The position numbers and the translations under genes were made by a program. The notes under the pieces were generated by a model, which saw nothing but the letters and a program-made list of their open reading frames with translations, made no database searches and had not been told where the DNA came from. Positions 47,115-55,188 of a DNA stretch of 55,188 bases are shown here, piece by piece. Location of the stretch: positions 1 to 55,188 of the forward strand of contig JAFWGN010000004.1 in the NCBI GenBank assembly GCA_017515285.1, written 5' to 3'. The stretch's first letter is position 1; every line of letters begins with the position of its first letter. The stretch comes from Candidatus Saccharimonadota bacterium. Lineage in GTDB: Bacteria; Patescibacteriota; Saccharimonadia; Saccharimonadales; Saccharimonadaceae.

Positions 47115-48156
47115 CGTAGGCTCCTTCGACTTGAGTTAGGAAAGATTGGCCGTAGTAGGTTTTGAGGCAGTAATCTTTGGCGGCGAGGGCGATTTTCTTT
47201 CGGAGTGAGGGGTCGGAATAGAGTTTCTCGAGAGTGGGAAGCCATTCGCCGGCGCGGCAGAGGAAGCCGGTTTCTCCGTGTTTGATGGAATTTTTGAAGG
47301 CAAAAGTAGGGGTTGCGAGAGTTGGTGTTTCGACGATGGCGGATTCGAAGAATTTGAGCTCGGATTTACAATTCGTAAAATCGTTTTCTAAAAGTGGCGC
47401 GAGGTTTACGTCAACGTCCGCCATTTTTTCTTGGAGTTTCAAAAAGTCGACTGGTGACTTGAAGATAATGCGCTTTGCTTCGATGAGGTTTTTTGCGGCG
47501 TTAGAAAAGTCCATGTAGCCGACGATTTTCAATTTGGCGTCTTCGTGGTTTTTGAGAAATTCAAAGATTTCCGGTTCGATAAGTCGAAAATCCTTGGCGT
47601 GGGTCGGGGAGCCGGAAAAATAGCCGAGAACGAAGCCGTCGCGTGGACGTTTAGTTTTTAGGTAGTTTTTCGAGGCGGAGATTTGTTCGGCGTTTAGAGA
47701 GTTTGGGATAATGGCGACGGGCTTTTTGAAAGAGCGCTTTAGCTTCCCGGCTAGGAATTTGTTGGTTGCGATAAAGCCATCGACGCGCTTGGCGATGCGG
47801 CGGATGCCCCAAAAATAACCGACCCAGTAGAAGATGTTTTTGCTGTTAGTTGAATTCATTAGAATCGGCAAGTCGCGATAGTCGAAGATTAAATCGTCGA
47901 GATCGAAAAGGGTTTTAATTCCCTGTTTTTTGGCGAGGTTGATTAAATTCGGGATTACTGAATTTTTTGAAGTTTGGCGTTCAAAAACTAGGAGGTCGGT
48001 TTTTTTAAGAGCGGATTCGATTTCCTTGAGGTCGGAGACTTTTAGGAAGTCAATATGGTATTTCTTGCTTTTTTCACAAGCGACCATGACGTTCTTGACA
48101 CGGTAACGGAATTGGGCGGAAGATTCGTTTTCGACAATATAGAGGATTTGACGCAT
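47098..48156 (-). CDS. GT4-like glycosyltransferase (single-domain relative of the 723-residue fusion)
   Basis: A 352-residue GT-B glycosyltransferase. The N-terminal part has LFDLDDLIFDYRDLP. A linker FIATNKFLAGKLKR leads to the C-terminal nucleotide-sugar domain with FVLGYFSGSPTHAKDFRLIE, LKIVGYMDF, DVNLAPLLENDFTNCKSELK, and SAIVETPTLATP. The same landmarks, in the same order, are found in residues 50-390 of the protein at 49337 (FFDIDDLV, IIGYLSGSITHNPDFDLIK, DVNLAPIEKSIFNSAKSENK), so the two are homologous. It probably adds a sugar to the surface glycan. Translationally coupled to the upstream WsaF-like gene by a one-base TAATG overlap. Confidence 0.8.
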   Translation of the reverse strand: MRQILYIVENESSAQFRYRVKNVMVACEKSKKYHIDFLKVSDLKEIESALKKTDLLVFERQTSKNSVIPNLINLAKKQGIKTLFDLDDLIFDYRDLPILMNSTNSKNIFYWVGYFWGIRRIAKRVDGFIATNKFLAGKLKRSFKKPVAIIPNSLNAEQISASKNYLKTKRPRDGFVLGYFSGSPTHAKDFRLIEPEIFEFLKNHEDAKLKIVGYMDFSNAAKNLIEAKRIIFKSPVDFLKLQEKMADVDVNLAPLLENDFTNCKSELKFFESAIVETPTLATPTFAFKNSIKHGETGFLCRAGEWLPTLEKLYSDPSLRKKIALAAKDYCLKTYYGQSFLTQVEGAYDAFIK

Positions 48157-49319
48157 TATTTGACTATTCCTTTCAGCCGGTTGAAGGCACGGCGCGGGAG
48201 CGAAGCAGAAACCATTTCGGACGGGTCGCCAATATAAAGTTCGGGAAGAGAGGCTTCGAAAAAGTCGATTAACTCCGGTGAGGGGGCTTTGTAGCGGTGA
48301 GTGATGGGTGTAGATTTTTTAAAGCTTTTTTTACAACCATCGATAAGGTCGCCGAATTGGCTAAAGCCGGTTTCGAGGGGAAAGTCTTTCATAAAAGTCT
48401 TTCCGCCACTAGAGAGCTTTTCTTGGAGGGATTTATCACTTAAAACTTTAAGAAGGGCGGAAGCGAGGGGTAGCGGGGCGGGTTCTGCGAGCAGACAGCC
48501 GTCTTCGGGTAAATCATAGACGGTGTTTTCCAGTCTTGCTTCGACGACGGGGAGACCTGCCGCCATCATCTCGAAAGGCACGCGAGAAGGGTTGGTGGCG
48601 GAAAGACAAAAGCCAACAGAACAACGATTATAAAGCTCGTTTAGGCCGGTAACGGATTTAATGCCGAGGTATTCGACTTTAAGTCCGCCGATTGGACGAG
48701 GGGGTGAACCGAAAAGATAGACTTTCGTTTCGGGGCGAATGGATTGAACGATTTGAAGAGCGCGGAGCATCGTGTAGCCACAACGACGAGGCTTCCCGGG
48801 CTGAAAAACACAACAGATAGCGTCTTCTTTTTTTATGTCGGGGAGAGGGTGATAAATGTCTAAATCGGCACAGAAGTCAAAATAGTTGGTGTCTATGGAA
48901 AAATCATCGTGGAGTTTTTTTGCGAGCCATCTACCGATGGTGATGCATTTTAAGTTGTAGGTATAGGACTTTTCGGCATTAAGATAGTTTTCACCCATAG
49001 GGAAAAACCACGGTTCGTAATCTTGAACAAAATATAGTTTTTCGCGGGCAGGGAGGGTAGCGACGAGTTTTGAGGTGTCGTGGTAGGTTGCGACGGCGAT
49101 GTCATATTTTTTGTCGGTGAGCCTAGTTCGGATTTTTGCATTGAGGTCGAAGTAGCTTTCCGAGATTTGGGAAGCGATTATTTCGGGAGACTTTTCGGTA
49201 TTTAAAATATAAACGTCGTTTTTATGTCCATTTTTTGCGACGTAATTTATGTTTTGGAAAATGGTGCGTTGACCGCCGGAACCAGCTTCAACATCAGGGA
49301 CAAACCAAGCAATGTTCAT
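48156..49319 (-). CDS. WsaF-like (rhamnosyl)transferase
   Basis: A 387-residue GT-B protein similar in pattern to WsaF, a rhamnosyltransferase of S-layer glycan synthesis. It shows IAWFVPDVEAGSGGQRTIFQ at the start, LYFVQDYEPWFFPMGENYL (the Y-F-V-Q-D-Y-E-P-x-F signature), CITIGRWLAKKL, VCCVFQPG-type opening of the second domain in shortened form (CCVFQPGKPRRCGY), and PFEMMAAGLPVVEARLENT. The adjacent dTDP-rhamnose operon supports rhamnose as donor. A TGATATAAT box is exactly 6 nt before the ATG. First of three overlapping glycosyltransferase genes. Confidence 0.82.
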   Translation of the reverse strand: MNIAWFVPDVEAGSGGQRTIFQNINYVAKNGHKNDVYILNTEKSPEIIASQISESYFDLNAKIRTRLTDKKYDIAVATYHDTSKLVATLPAREKLYFVQDYEPWFFPMGENYLNAEKSYTYNLKCITIGRWLAKKLHDDFSIDTNYFDFCADLDIYHPLPDIKKEDAICCVFQPGKPRRCGYTMLRALQIVQSIRPETKVYLFGSPPRPIGGLKVEYLGIKSVTGLNELYNRCSVGFCLSATNPSRVPFEMMAAGLPVVEARLENTVYDLPEDGCLLAEPAPLPLASALLKVLSDKSLQEKLSSGGKTFMKDFPLETGFSQFGDLIDGCKKSFKKSTPITHRYKAPSPELIDFFEASLPELYIGDPSEMVSASLPRRAFNRLKGIVK

Positions 49320-49325
49320 GGCCCT

Positions 49326-49331
49326 ATTATA
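49326..49331 (-). promoter_or_regulatory. Extended -10 box for the 49319 operon
   Basis: TGATATAAT on the minus strand, exactly 6 nt before the ATG at 49319; leaderless. It sits in the 17-nt gap after the upstream gene. Confidence 0.65.
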
Positions 49332-49336
49332 TCAGA

Positions 49337-51508
49337 TTATGCGTAAAGTTTAACTATGCGGTCTTCGATGTGTTTCCAGTCGCGAGAATGAACTGTGATT
49401 TTGGCGCCGGTTTCGAGACGCTTGCGGAGGGCTTCATCTTCTACGAGACGAGTGATTTTTTCGACGGCGGAGTCGATATCTCCTTGTTCGTAAAGTAAGC
49501 AGTTGTCACCATCGGAAAGGTATTCGGCGTTGCCGTCATTTGGGGCGACGACAGCAAAGCCACCGGTCGCCATCATTTCGAGGGGCGGGTAGGAGAAGCT
49601 TTCGAGAAGGCTGGATTTTAGCAAGATATCGCAAGATTCGTAAACTTTATGGACTTCGTCGGAAGAGACGCGATGGTGGAACTTATCGACACGATACCAT
49701 GATTTTGGCTCGCCTTCGTAGGAAAGATAATGAATCTCGAACTTTTTGGGATCTAGCTTTTCGACAATGCGGAAGGCTTCGTCGACGTTTTTATAATAGT
49801 CAGCAGAGTTACCTTCGACGAGAAGCTTAATCTTCCCTTTCATGGAGCGCTCTTTGAACTTAAACCGAGAGAGGTCAATGCCGTTCGGGGCATAGATGGC
49901 GGTTTTGCCGAAATCGGATTTGAGCCAATCTTTGCACCATTCTGAAATGGTAAGATATTTTATATCGGCGAATGAGTTATAAGTGGCGTTAGCCTCGGCT
50001 TTGGCATCGCTGCCGACGGGCGCAAAATCGGTCTCGAAATTTTGAACGAGATAGGCGCGGCTTTTAACCTCGGGATAGGTTTTAACGAATTCGAGGGTGG
50101 CCCAGAGTGTTGCGACGAGAGTGTCGAAACGGCAATCTATATCATAAGCGACGTCGGAAACAACATTGATTTCGCCTTCAGCGTTTTTGATGTTTTCGGA
50201 CGGCTTGGCTTCGCTAATGATGGTGATATCGTAGCCATTGCGCCTTAAAACGTTGCAATGTTTAGTTGCGACGTTTATGCCGCCGGAAATATTGGTGGTC
50301 GGCAGAACGAAGCCGATGTTTCTTGAAAGGTGAGACTCGATGAAATTAGCGAGGCCGTAGCCCGTGTAGGTAGTGATGTATTTTTTTCTAGCAAGGGCGT
50401 GTGCGGCTTTGGCGATTCTAGCACATTCTTCGGGATATTCAATGGCGAATTTGAGTTTTTTGTACCACTCTTCTTCGCTGTCGGCAAGCAGGCCGGTTTT
50501 ACCGTCCATGATGACTTCCTTGAATATGCCGAAGTTTGAGGCGAGCGTGAGGGTTTGGGTCAAGGCAGCTTCGGTCCACTTGTTCTCGGACTTGGCGGAG
50601 TTAAAGATGGACTTTTCGATGGGCGCGAGGTTGACGTCGAGCTCGGCGATTACTTTGGGGAGTTTGCGCCAGTCGGTGAATTTTTTCTTGATGATACGTT
50701 TTTTGAAAGGCTTAAACTCTTCGGGAAGGTCGAGATAGCCCATGATTTCGAGATAGACGTTTTCATACTCGGACATGAACCGTAGAACGGCGGGTTTAAT
50801 CAAGTCAAAATCGGGATTGTGAGTAATGCTTCCCGAGAGATAACCGATGATGAACTTTTTATTTGTCTTTGTGGAGGAAAAAGTGTCGAGGGAAAGCTTT
50901 AGCATTTCTTCGCTAGCGACGTTGTGGTTGATAAAAACTTCTTTATCGTAGTTACTCTTTAGCTCCTCGGCGAGGGCGGGAGTAGAGGTGATGAGATAGT
51001 CGCAGAGTTTAAGGGTTTTCTCCATGCGAATAACGCCATCATCATACGTTTTCTTTTCGTCTTTCGGGAGTGCGGCGACGTAAGGGATTTTATCGGTGTA
51101 TTTGCGGTTGATGACGAGGTCGTCGATGTCGAAGAAGCAGGTTTTATTGAAGTAATGAGCCTTTTTAATAAAGTCTTCAACGGTCGGCGTGACCGGGCAA
51201 CGAAAGAAAACGAAGCCACGATAGAATTTTAAGCGTTCGAGCGATAAATCTTCGTAAAAAACTTTATCGCAGGTAAGGCCGGCGGCCTCAAGTTGTTCAA
51301 TTTGGTGATCGACGCGATAACGCTCCGGGTGAGGTAAGGCACAACCGTTGATAAATAAAATATCTTTTAGAGAAAGCTTTTCCTTTTTGGCGGTTTTGGT
51401 GGCAACGTAGTTTTTTGCTTTGCGAACTAAGGAGCTGACACCTTCATTTTTTAGGGTCCAAGCAATTTTACGAGAGAGAGAAATCTTCAGTTTCTTTTTC
51501 GAGGGCAT
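49337..51508 (-). CDS. Two-domain glycosyltransferase (GT4-like plus WsaF-like)
   Basis: A 723-residue protein with two complete GT-B units. Residues 1-390 match the single-domain enzyme at 47098 (CFFDIDDLVINRKYT, YLSGSITHNPDFDLIKP, LEIMGYLDLPEE). Residues 395-723 match the WsaF-like enzyme at 48156 (NIGFVLPTTNISGGINVATK, AYLVQNFETDFAPVG, YLTISEWCKDWL, YPPLEMMATGGFAVVAPND). It therefore carries, fused, the two families that sit as separate genes just downstream. It could add two sugars in turn, for example to build a disaccharide repeat. A TGATAAAAT box lies 7 nt before the ATG. Confidence 0.85.
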   Translation of the reverse strand: MPSKKKLKISLSRKIAWTLKNEGVSSLVRKAKNYVATKTAKKEKLSLKDILFINGCALPHPERYRVDHQIEQLEAAGLTCDKVFYEDLSLERLKFYRGFVFFRCPVTPTVEDFIKKAHYFNKTCFFDIDDLVINRKYTDKIPYVAALPKDEKKTYDDGVIRMEKTLKLCDYLITSTPALAEELKSNYDKEVFINHNVASEEMLKLSLDTFSSTKTNKKFIIGYLSGSITHNPDFDLIKPAVLRFMSEYENVYLEIMGYLDLPEEFKPFKKRIIKKKFTDWRKLPKVIAELDVNLAPIEKSIFNSAKSENKWTEAALTQTLTLASNFGIFKEVIMDGKTGLLADSEEEWYKKLKFAIEYPEECARIAKAAHALARKKYITTYTGYGLANFIESHLSRNIGFVLPTTNISGGINVATKHCNVLRRNGYDITIISEAKPSENIKNAEGEINVVSDVAYDIDCRFDTLVATLWATLEFVKTYPEVKSRAYLVQNFETDFAPVGSDAKAEANATYNSFADIKYLTISEWCKDWLKSDFGKTAIYAPNGIDLSRFKFKERSMKGKIKLLVEGNSADYYKNVDEAFRIVEKLDPKKFEIHYLSYEGEPKSWYRVDKFHHRVSSDEVHKVYESCDILLKSSLLESFSYPPLEMMATGGFAVVAPNDGNAEYLSDGDNCLLYEQGDIDSAVEKITRLVEDEALRKRLETGAKITVHSRDWKHIEDRIVKLYA

Positions 51509-51515
51509 AATTGTT

Positions 51516-51521
51516 ATTTTA
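51516..51521 (-). promoter_or_regulatory. Extended -10 box for the 51508 gene
   Basis: TGATAAAAT on the minus strand, 7 nt before the ATG at 51508. Confidence 0.55.
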
Positions 51522-51577
51522 TCATAGGACTAGTTATATTGCTATCCTTTCGGGTTTTAATTTTAATGAGGTAGTCG

Positions 51578-51583
51578 TATAAT
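51578..51583 (+). promoter_or_regulatory. -10 box for glf
   Basis: TATAAT, exactly 6 nt before ATG 51590, without the TGn extension; leaderless. Confidence 0.6.
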
Positions 51584-51589
51584 AAAAAC

Positions 51590-52741
51590 ATGAAAAAAAA
51601 CGACGTAATTATAGTGGGGGCGGGGATTTTTGGACTAACCGTGGCGGAGAAAGTCGCAAATGAGCTTCACAAAAAAGTGCTGGTTGTCGAAAAAAGAGAC
51701 CATATTGGCGGGAATGCTTATTCAGAAAAAGATAAAGAAACCGGAATTGAGTGTCATAAATATGGTGCGCATATCTTTCATACGTCGGATGAGGAAGTAT
51801 GGAAATATGTCAATAGATTCTCGGAGTTTACAAATTATCAACACCGAGTCTATTCCGTGCATCATGGCGAGGTCTTCCCTTTGCCCATTAATCTCGGGAC
51901 GATAAATCAGTTTTTCCATACGAATTACTCGCCGGAAGAAGCGCGGCGTCTAGTGGCGGAGCAAGCGCGCGAGATAACAAAAAAGCCTGCTAATTTGCAA
52001 GAACAGGGGATTTCGCTGATTGGGCGGCCGCTCTTTGAAGCCTTCATTATGAATTATACCGCTAAACAGTGGCAAACACCGACGGAAAAACTTAGTCCCG
52101 ACATTATTAAGCGACTTCCGGTGAGATATGACTATAACAATAGATATTTTAACGACACGTTCGAGGGGTTACCAAAAGATGGATACGGATTATTTTTCCA
52201 AAAAATGTGCGAGTCGGCAAAGAACGACCTAGACATTAGGCTCGGAAAAGATTATTTTGAGGACGAAGAGCTTAAAAAAATGACTAAGGACGGAATGTTA
52301 ACGATTTTTACGGGAGCAATAGATAGGTATTTTAATTACAAATTCGGCACTCTAAATTGGCGAAGTATAAAGTTCGAGAAGGAAGTTGTTAAAACCGATG
52401 ATTTCCAGGGTTGCGCGGTGATGAATTATGCGGATTTAGAGCAGCCTTTTACGAGAATAATTGAGTTTAAACACTTTCATCCGGAGAGAAAAAATCGCGA
52501 AAATAAGACGGTAATCTTTAGGGAGTTTAGTAAGACTTGGGAAATAGGCGATGAGCCGTATTATCCCGTTAGAACCACGGAGGACTTAGAGAAGTTGGGG
52601 AAATATAAAGAGCTGTCAAAGAAATACCCGAATGTGCTTTTTGGCGGGAGGCTGGGCGAATACGCCTACTATGATATGGACAAGACTTTTCGCAGCGCGC
52701 TAGATATGTTCCGAGAAAAGGTTGTTCCCTTTTTTAATTAG
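51590..52741 (+). CDS. glf: UDP-galactopyranose mutase
   Basis: A 383-residue flavoprotein that converts UDP-galactopyranose to UDP-galactofuranose. It shows the FAD site IIVGAGIFGLTVAE at residues 7-20, VVEKRDHIGGNAYSEKD, the CHKYGAHIFHT motif with the substrate-site histidine, NYTAKQWQTP, RLPVRYDYNNRYFND, and the C-terminal FGGRLGEYAYYDMD FAD segment. Length and motifs are standard for bacterial Glf. GalE at 35363 can supply UDP-galactose. Galactofuranose in the surface glycan is thus a firm prediction. The gene ends in a 4-nt convergent overlap with the 738-residue fusion. Confidence 0.95.
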   Translation: MKKNDVIIVGAGIFGLTVAEKVANELHKKVLVVEKRDHIGGNAYSEKDKETGIECHKYGAHIFHTSDEEVWKYVNRFSEFTNYQHRVYSVHHGEVFPLPINLGTINQFFHTNYSPEEARRLVAEQAREITKKPANLQEQGISLIGRPLFEAFIMNYTAKQWQTPTEKLSPDIIKRLPVRYDYNNRYFNDTFEGLPKDGYGLFFQKMCESAKNDLDIRLGKDYFEDEELKKMTKDGMLTIFTGAIDRYFNYKFGTLNWRSIKFEKEVVKTDDFQGCAVMNYADLEQPFTRIIEFKHFHPERKNRENKTVIFREFSKTWEIGDEPYYPVRTTEDLEKLGKYKELSKKYPNVLFGGRLGEYAYYDMDKTFRSALDMFREKVVPFFN

Positions 52742-54954
52742 TCTTTCGGGATAAAAATCCGGTCGCCGTTTTCGTTCCCGTCATGCCAGATTTCTTCGTA
52801 ATCGTTGGCTTTTAGATAATCGAGGACGCGGTCGGTGTTGTAGCCAGCTTGGACGAAGAAGAGTTTGGGGCGAGTGGCGGAGATGTCCGCGAAAAATTCA
52901 TCAAGAATTGCGGGGCGAACTTCGGAAATAGGATATTGATAAGAGTATTTCGAGGCCGGCAAGCGATTGCAGCGAAGATAAATGTAGTCTCGGTTCCCAA
53001 AAACGGCGATGCGGTCGGATTCGCTGGTTTTTAAGTTCGTGTAGTCGCAAGCGGCTTTAATGGAGTTAGCAACCGGTTCGCCAACGCTCCGGTTCGAGTA
53101 AGAGATAGCGGCGCTCCTCAAGGTTGTTTTCCAGGCGGGAAAAGCAAGTAGAAAGAGGAGAGTAGAAACGACTATAATAATCTCCCTGCCACTTGGGGCT
53201 GACTCGAACTTGGAGTAAAGAATAGCGAAGGGGTATATAATTAGTGGGATTAAGACTATCCCGTAGTGAGGAAATTGACGGCCAGACATACACGCGGCAA
53301 GTATAGCGAAGAGAAAGGTGGCGAGGAAGATACGGGTTGTTTTTCTTGCAACTGTTTCTTGGTCTAGGAATGAATAGGCAAGAGCGAGAAAAACCCCAGC
53401 GATGATAAGAGTTTTCTCGAGGAAGAATAATATAGTTGCGAGAATGCTAATTGCACCGACCTTGGAGTATAAGGTGTTAAAATGAATATAAGTGTCAAGG
53501 AAGGCCTGGAGAGCGCCTTTTGAGACAATCCAAATAAAAATCGGGACACAGACAATGAACGCACCCGAAATAAAGTCGACGATAAATCGTCCGAGTTCGG
53601 AGAACTGTTTCCCTTTTACGAGTTTCACTAAAACGGCTAGGCACAATACACACCAAATCGCCACCATGTTCAACCGAAGTAGTGCTACGCAAGCGAAGGA
53701 AAGCCCCAGCAAGAACACTCGGGCGTGCGTTGTTTTGTTGTTTTGGAAATAGTCCAGAAAAACAAAAATTGCAAAAGTCAAAAAGGGCAAGGCATATTCT
53801 TCGGTGAGATTGCCACGGTCAATAGTATTTAAGGTTAAATAGAGAGAAAAGACAATAGAGACAAGAAATAGAGCGTAGCCACGATTCCTTATTTTTAGGC
53901 GGGCGATTTTGTACATATAAATTAGGGCAACAATGAGAGCGATAAATTCGAAGATAAGAATGCCGCTCGTTGGGTTGATAAGGACACCTAGATAATTGAT
54001 AATATATAAGAACGGACCTTTATGGTCGAAGGTATCAAGATAGGGGGTAAGGCCGTTTTTTATTTGGGTGCCAACGGTAAGAAAAACACCGGAATCAGTT
54101 ACGGTTTCGCTACGATTCCATGGAGATGAAGGACTAGTAGAGACGGCGAGACACGCCATGGCCGTTAGTGAGCTTGCAATAAGAAAAGATTTTAGTTTAT
54201 TTATGCGGATAGTCTTAGCAAGCTTTGGGTCGGACGTTACCATGTCTTTTCGGAAGCGAGCAAAGTTAGTTAGTGAATCCTTGCCAATCTTAAAAATCTT
54301 TTTAAGATTTACTGAATTGACTCCGGCGGTGCGGGGCTTAAAGCTGACGGGCTCAAAGGCGATGGATTCTTTGAACCTGGCGAAGTAGGCGGTTAAGATA
54401 ACGTTGGGGAGGTCATAGTTTTTGGGGAGTTTGGGTAGATATTTTTCGACTAGACTGGCGCGCATGAGGCGAAAAGGAGCGTTGGCGTCGGGGACTTTAA
54501 CGTCGAAGAATAATCGCAGGAGGAAACAGACGACCTTTTCTACGAGTGCGCGTGCTTTTCCGTCTCCGCGATGGACACGGTGGCCGAGGACGGCGCCATA
54601 TTGGTTTTTCATTTTCCAAAATGCATCGAATTCGGACGGGTTAGTTTGGCCGTCCGAATCGGTTTGAAAAATATAGTCGGCGCCTTGTCTAATGGCGTAA
54701 TTGTAAAGCGCGATAACCTTTGGCCCATGTTGCTTTTCAGTTTTTTCGAGAACCTCGAGGTTGCGATATTTCTTCTTGAGCGAGAGTAGTATTTCGTGGG
54801 TATTATCGACGCTACCACTGTCGGCTATGACTAGTCGGGATTTTTTGGACTTGTCATCCAAGATCTTAATCCAGGACTCAACGGTTTCGCGAATGTTCTC
54901 GCCTTCATTATAGGCGGGCATAACAATGTAGAGTATTTCCTCCGATTTTTTCAT
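52738..54954 (-). CDS. GT2 polyprenyl-phosphate sugar synthase fused to a GT-C-like membrane domain
   Basis: A 738-residue fusion. Residues 1-235 are a DPM1-like GT2 domain: YIVMPAYNEGENIRE, IADSGSVDNTHEIL, the metal site QTDSDGQTN (Asp99, Asp101), DANAPFRLMRASLVE. From about residue 255 there are roughly ten transmembrane helices with a first exported loop TDSGVFLTVGTQIKNGLTPY followed by DTFDHKGPFLY, the 'D-x-G-x-F ... G-x-x-P-Y-x-D-x-x-D-x-K-G-P' pattern of ArnT/PMT-like GT-C enzymes. One chain could thus make a polyprenyl-phosphate sugar and use it outside. A TACAAT box lies exactly 6 nt before the ATG. Confidence 0.85.
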   Translation of the reverse strand: MKKSEEILYIVMPAYNEGENIRETVESWIKILDDKSKKSRLVIADSGSVDNTHEILLSLKKKYRNLEVLEKTEKQHGPKVIALYNYAIRQGADYIFQTDSDGQTNPSEFDAFWKMKNQYGAVLGHRVHRGDGKARALVEKVVCFLLRLFFDVKVPDANAPFRLMRASLVEKYLPKLPKNYDLPNVILTAYFARFKESIAFEPVSFKPRTAGVNSVNLKKIFKIGKDSLTNFARFRKDMVTSDPKLAKTIRINKLKSFLIASSLTAMACLAVSTSPSSPWNRSETVTDSGVFLTVGTQIKNGLTPYLDTFDHKGPFLYIINYLGVLINPTSGILIFEFIALIVALIYMYKIARLKIRNRGYALFLVSIVFSLYLTLNTIDRGNLTEEYALPFLTFAIFVFLDYFQNNKTTHARVFLLGLSFACVALLRLNMVAIWCVLCLAVLVKLVKGKQFSELGRFIVDFISGAFIVCVPIFIWIVSKGALQAFLDTYIHFNTLYSKVGAISILATILFFLEKTLIIAGVFLALAYSFLDQETVARKTTRIFLATFLFAILAACMSGRQFPHYGIVLIPLIIYPFAILYSKFESAPSGREIIIVVSTLLFLLAFPAWKTTLRSAAISYSNRSVGEPVANSIKAACDYTNLKTSESDRIAVFGNRDYIYLRCNRLPASKYSYQYPISEVRPAILDEFFADISATRPKLFFVQAGYNTDRVLDYLKANDYEEIWHDGNENGDRIFIPKD

Positions 54955-54960
54955 GACATC

Positions 54961-54966
54961 ATTGTA
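54961..54966 (-). promoter_or_regulatory. -10 box for the 54954 fusion gene
   Basis: TACAAT on the minus strand, exactly 6 nt before the ATG at 54954, without the TGn extension. Confidence 0.45.
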
Positions 54967-54993
54967 ACCTATAAGACGGAGTTCTTCAAGTGG

Positions 54994-55188
54994 TTATTCA
55001 TACCAAGACTTCGAGCCGGAGGAGTAGATTGTGCCGCCTTCGTATTTTTGATAGGTTATTCCCTGTTCGTTAGTTAGAATGTCGCTTTGCGGGAAACCGA
55101 GAGGGCCGAATTCCCATTGTTGCTTGACCCAAACGTCACGGATTTCTCCCATGGAGATGAAGTAGCCATGGTTGGGGTTGCCAACGAT
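54994..55188 (-). CDS. C-terminal end of an LGFP-repeat protein (partial)
   Basis: An open frame without a start runs off the right edge and stops at the TAA 54994-54996. The 64 visible residues contain EIRDVWVKQQWEFGPLGFPQ, then an EQGITYQKYEGGTIYSS segment, which matches the LGFP repeat (R-x-x-W-x-x-x-G-x-x-x-G-x-LG-P ... F-x-G-G-x-I-Y). LGFP repeats occur in cell-envelope proteins of Actinobacteria and others and probably bind wall or glycan components. The gene begins outside the window, so its full domain content is unknown. Confidence 0.75.
   Translation of the reverse strand: MVGNPNHGYFISMGEIRDVWVKQQWEFGPLGFPQSDILTNEQGITYQKYEGGTIYSSGSKSWYE

Overview
The window looks like a chromosome segment from a small-genome, host-associated member of the Candidatus Saccharibacteria (TM7) / Patescibacteria group. 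This is inferred from gene content and style, not from a marker-gene tree. The pointers are tightly packed short operons with 1-20 nt overlaps, many surface proteins without homologues I can name, prepilin-like proteins beside a giant InlB-repeat protein, a 68-residue protein of a type I recall from CPR genomes, and an LGFP-repeat fragment at the right edge. TGA is used as a stop (for example at 2108, 7799 and 26047), which argues against the recoded Gracilibacteria and Absconditabacteria.

Layout. 1-2.9 kb: a DUF5684-like membrane protein and a three-gene unit ending in a flavoprotein that has lost its redox cysteines. 2.9-4.4 kb: a lamin-tail-domain surface protein. 4.4-15.4 kb (minus strand): initiator tRNA, then a surface-appendage cluster with three prepilin/PilX-like proteins, a 1638-residue InlB-repeat protein, four small single-pass proteins with helical tails, and a DivIC/FtsB-like division protein. 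15.5-19.1 kb: tRNA-Arg, murI, a methyltransferase, a PH-domain protein, tRNA-Met and folC. 19.1-22.4 kb: a compositionally odd island with two or three unknown genes, a structured leader, repeats and tRNA-Ile2. 22.4-30.6 kb: an AEC transporter, the 68-residue protein, murC, a three-gene thioredoxin-like secretion unit, a surface protein, a class V aminotransferase and GtrA. 30.6-55 kb: a large cell-surface polysaccharide locus, ending in a truncated LGFP-repeat gene.

The polysaccharide locus is nearly self-contained. RfbABCD makes dTDP-L-rhamnose and GalE plus Glf makes UDP-galactofuranose. A polyprenyl-phosphate sugar-1-P transferase can start the chain, about seven glycosyltransferases can extend it, and both an ABC exporter and a Wzx-like flippase can export it. 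A Wzy/WaaL-like protein could polymerise or ligate it. DPM1-like, DUF2304, GtrA and GT-C proteins suggest decoration outside the membrane with polyprenyl-phosphate sugars. Several of these enzymes are fused in unusual ways.

The most general signal is in the gene starts. More than twenty transcription units carry TGn-TATAAT (or a close variant) just 6-9 nt before the start codon, so their mRNAs should begin at or within a few bases of the start codon and lack a Shine-Dalgarno leader. Internal operon genes use stop/start overlaps or clear GGAGG sites. Two such promoters point at micro-ORFs that overlap the start of the real gene.
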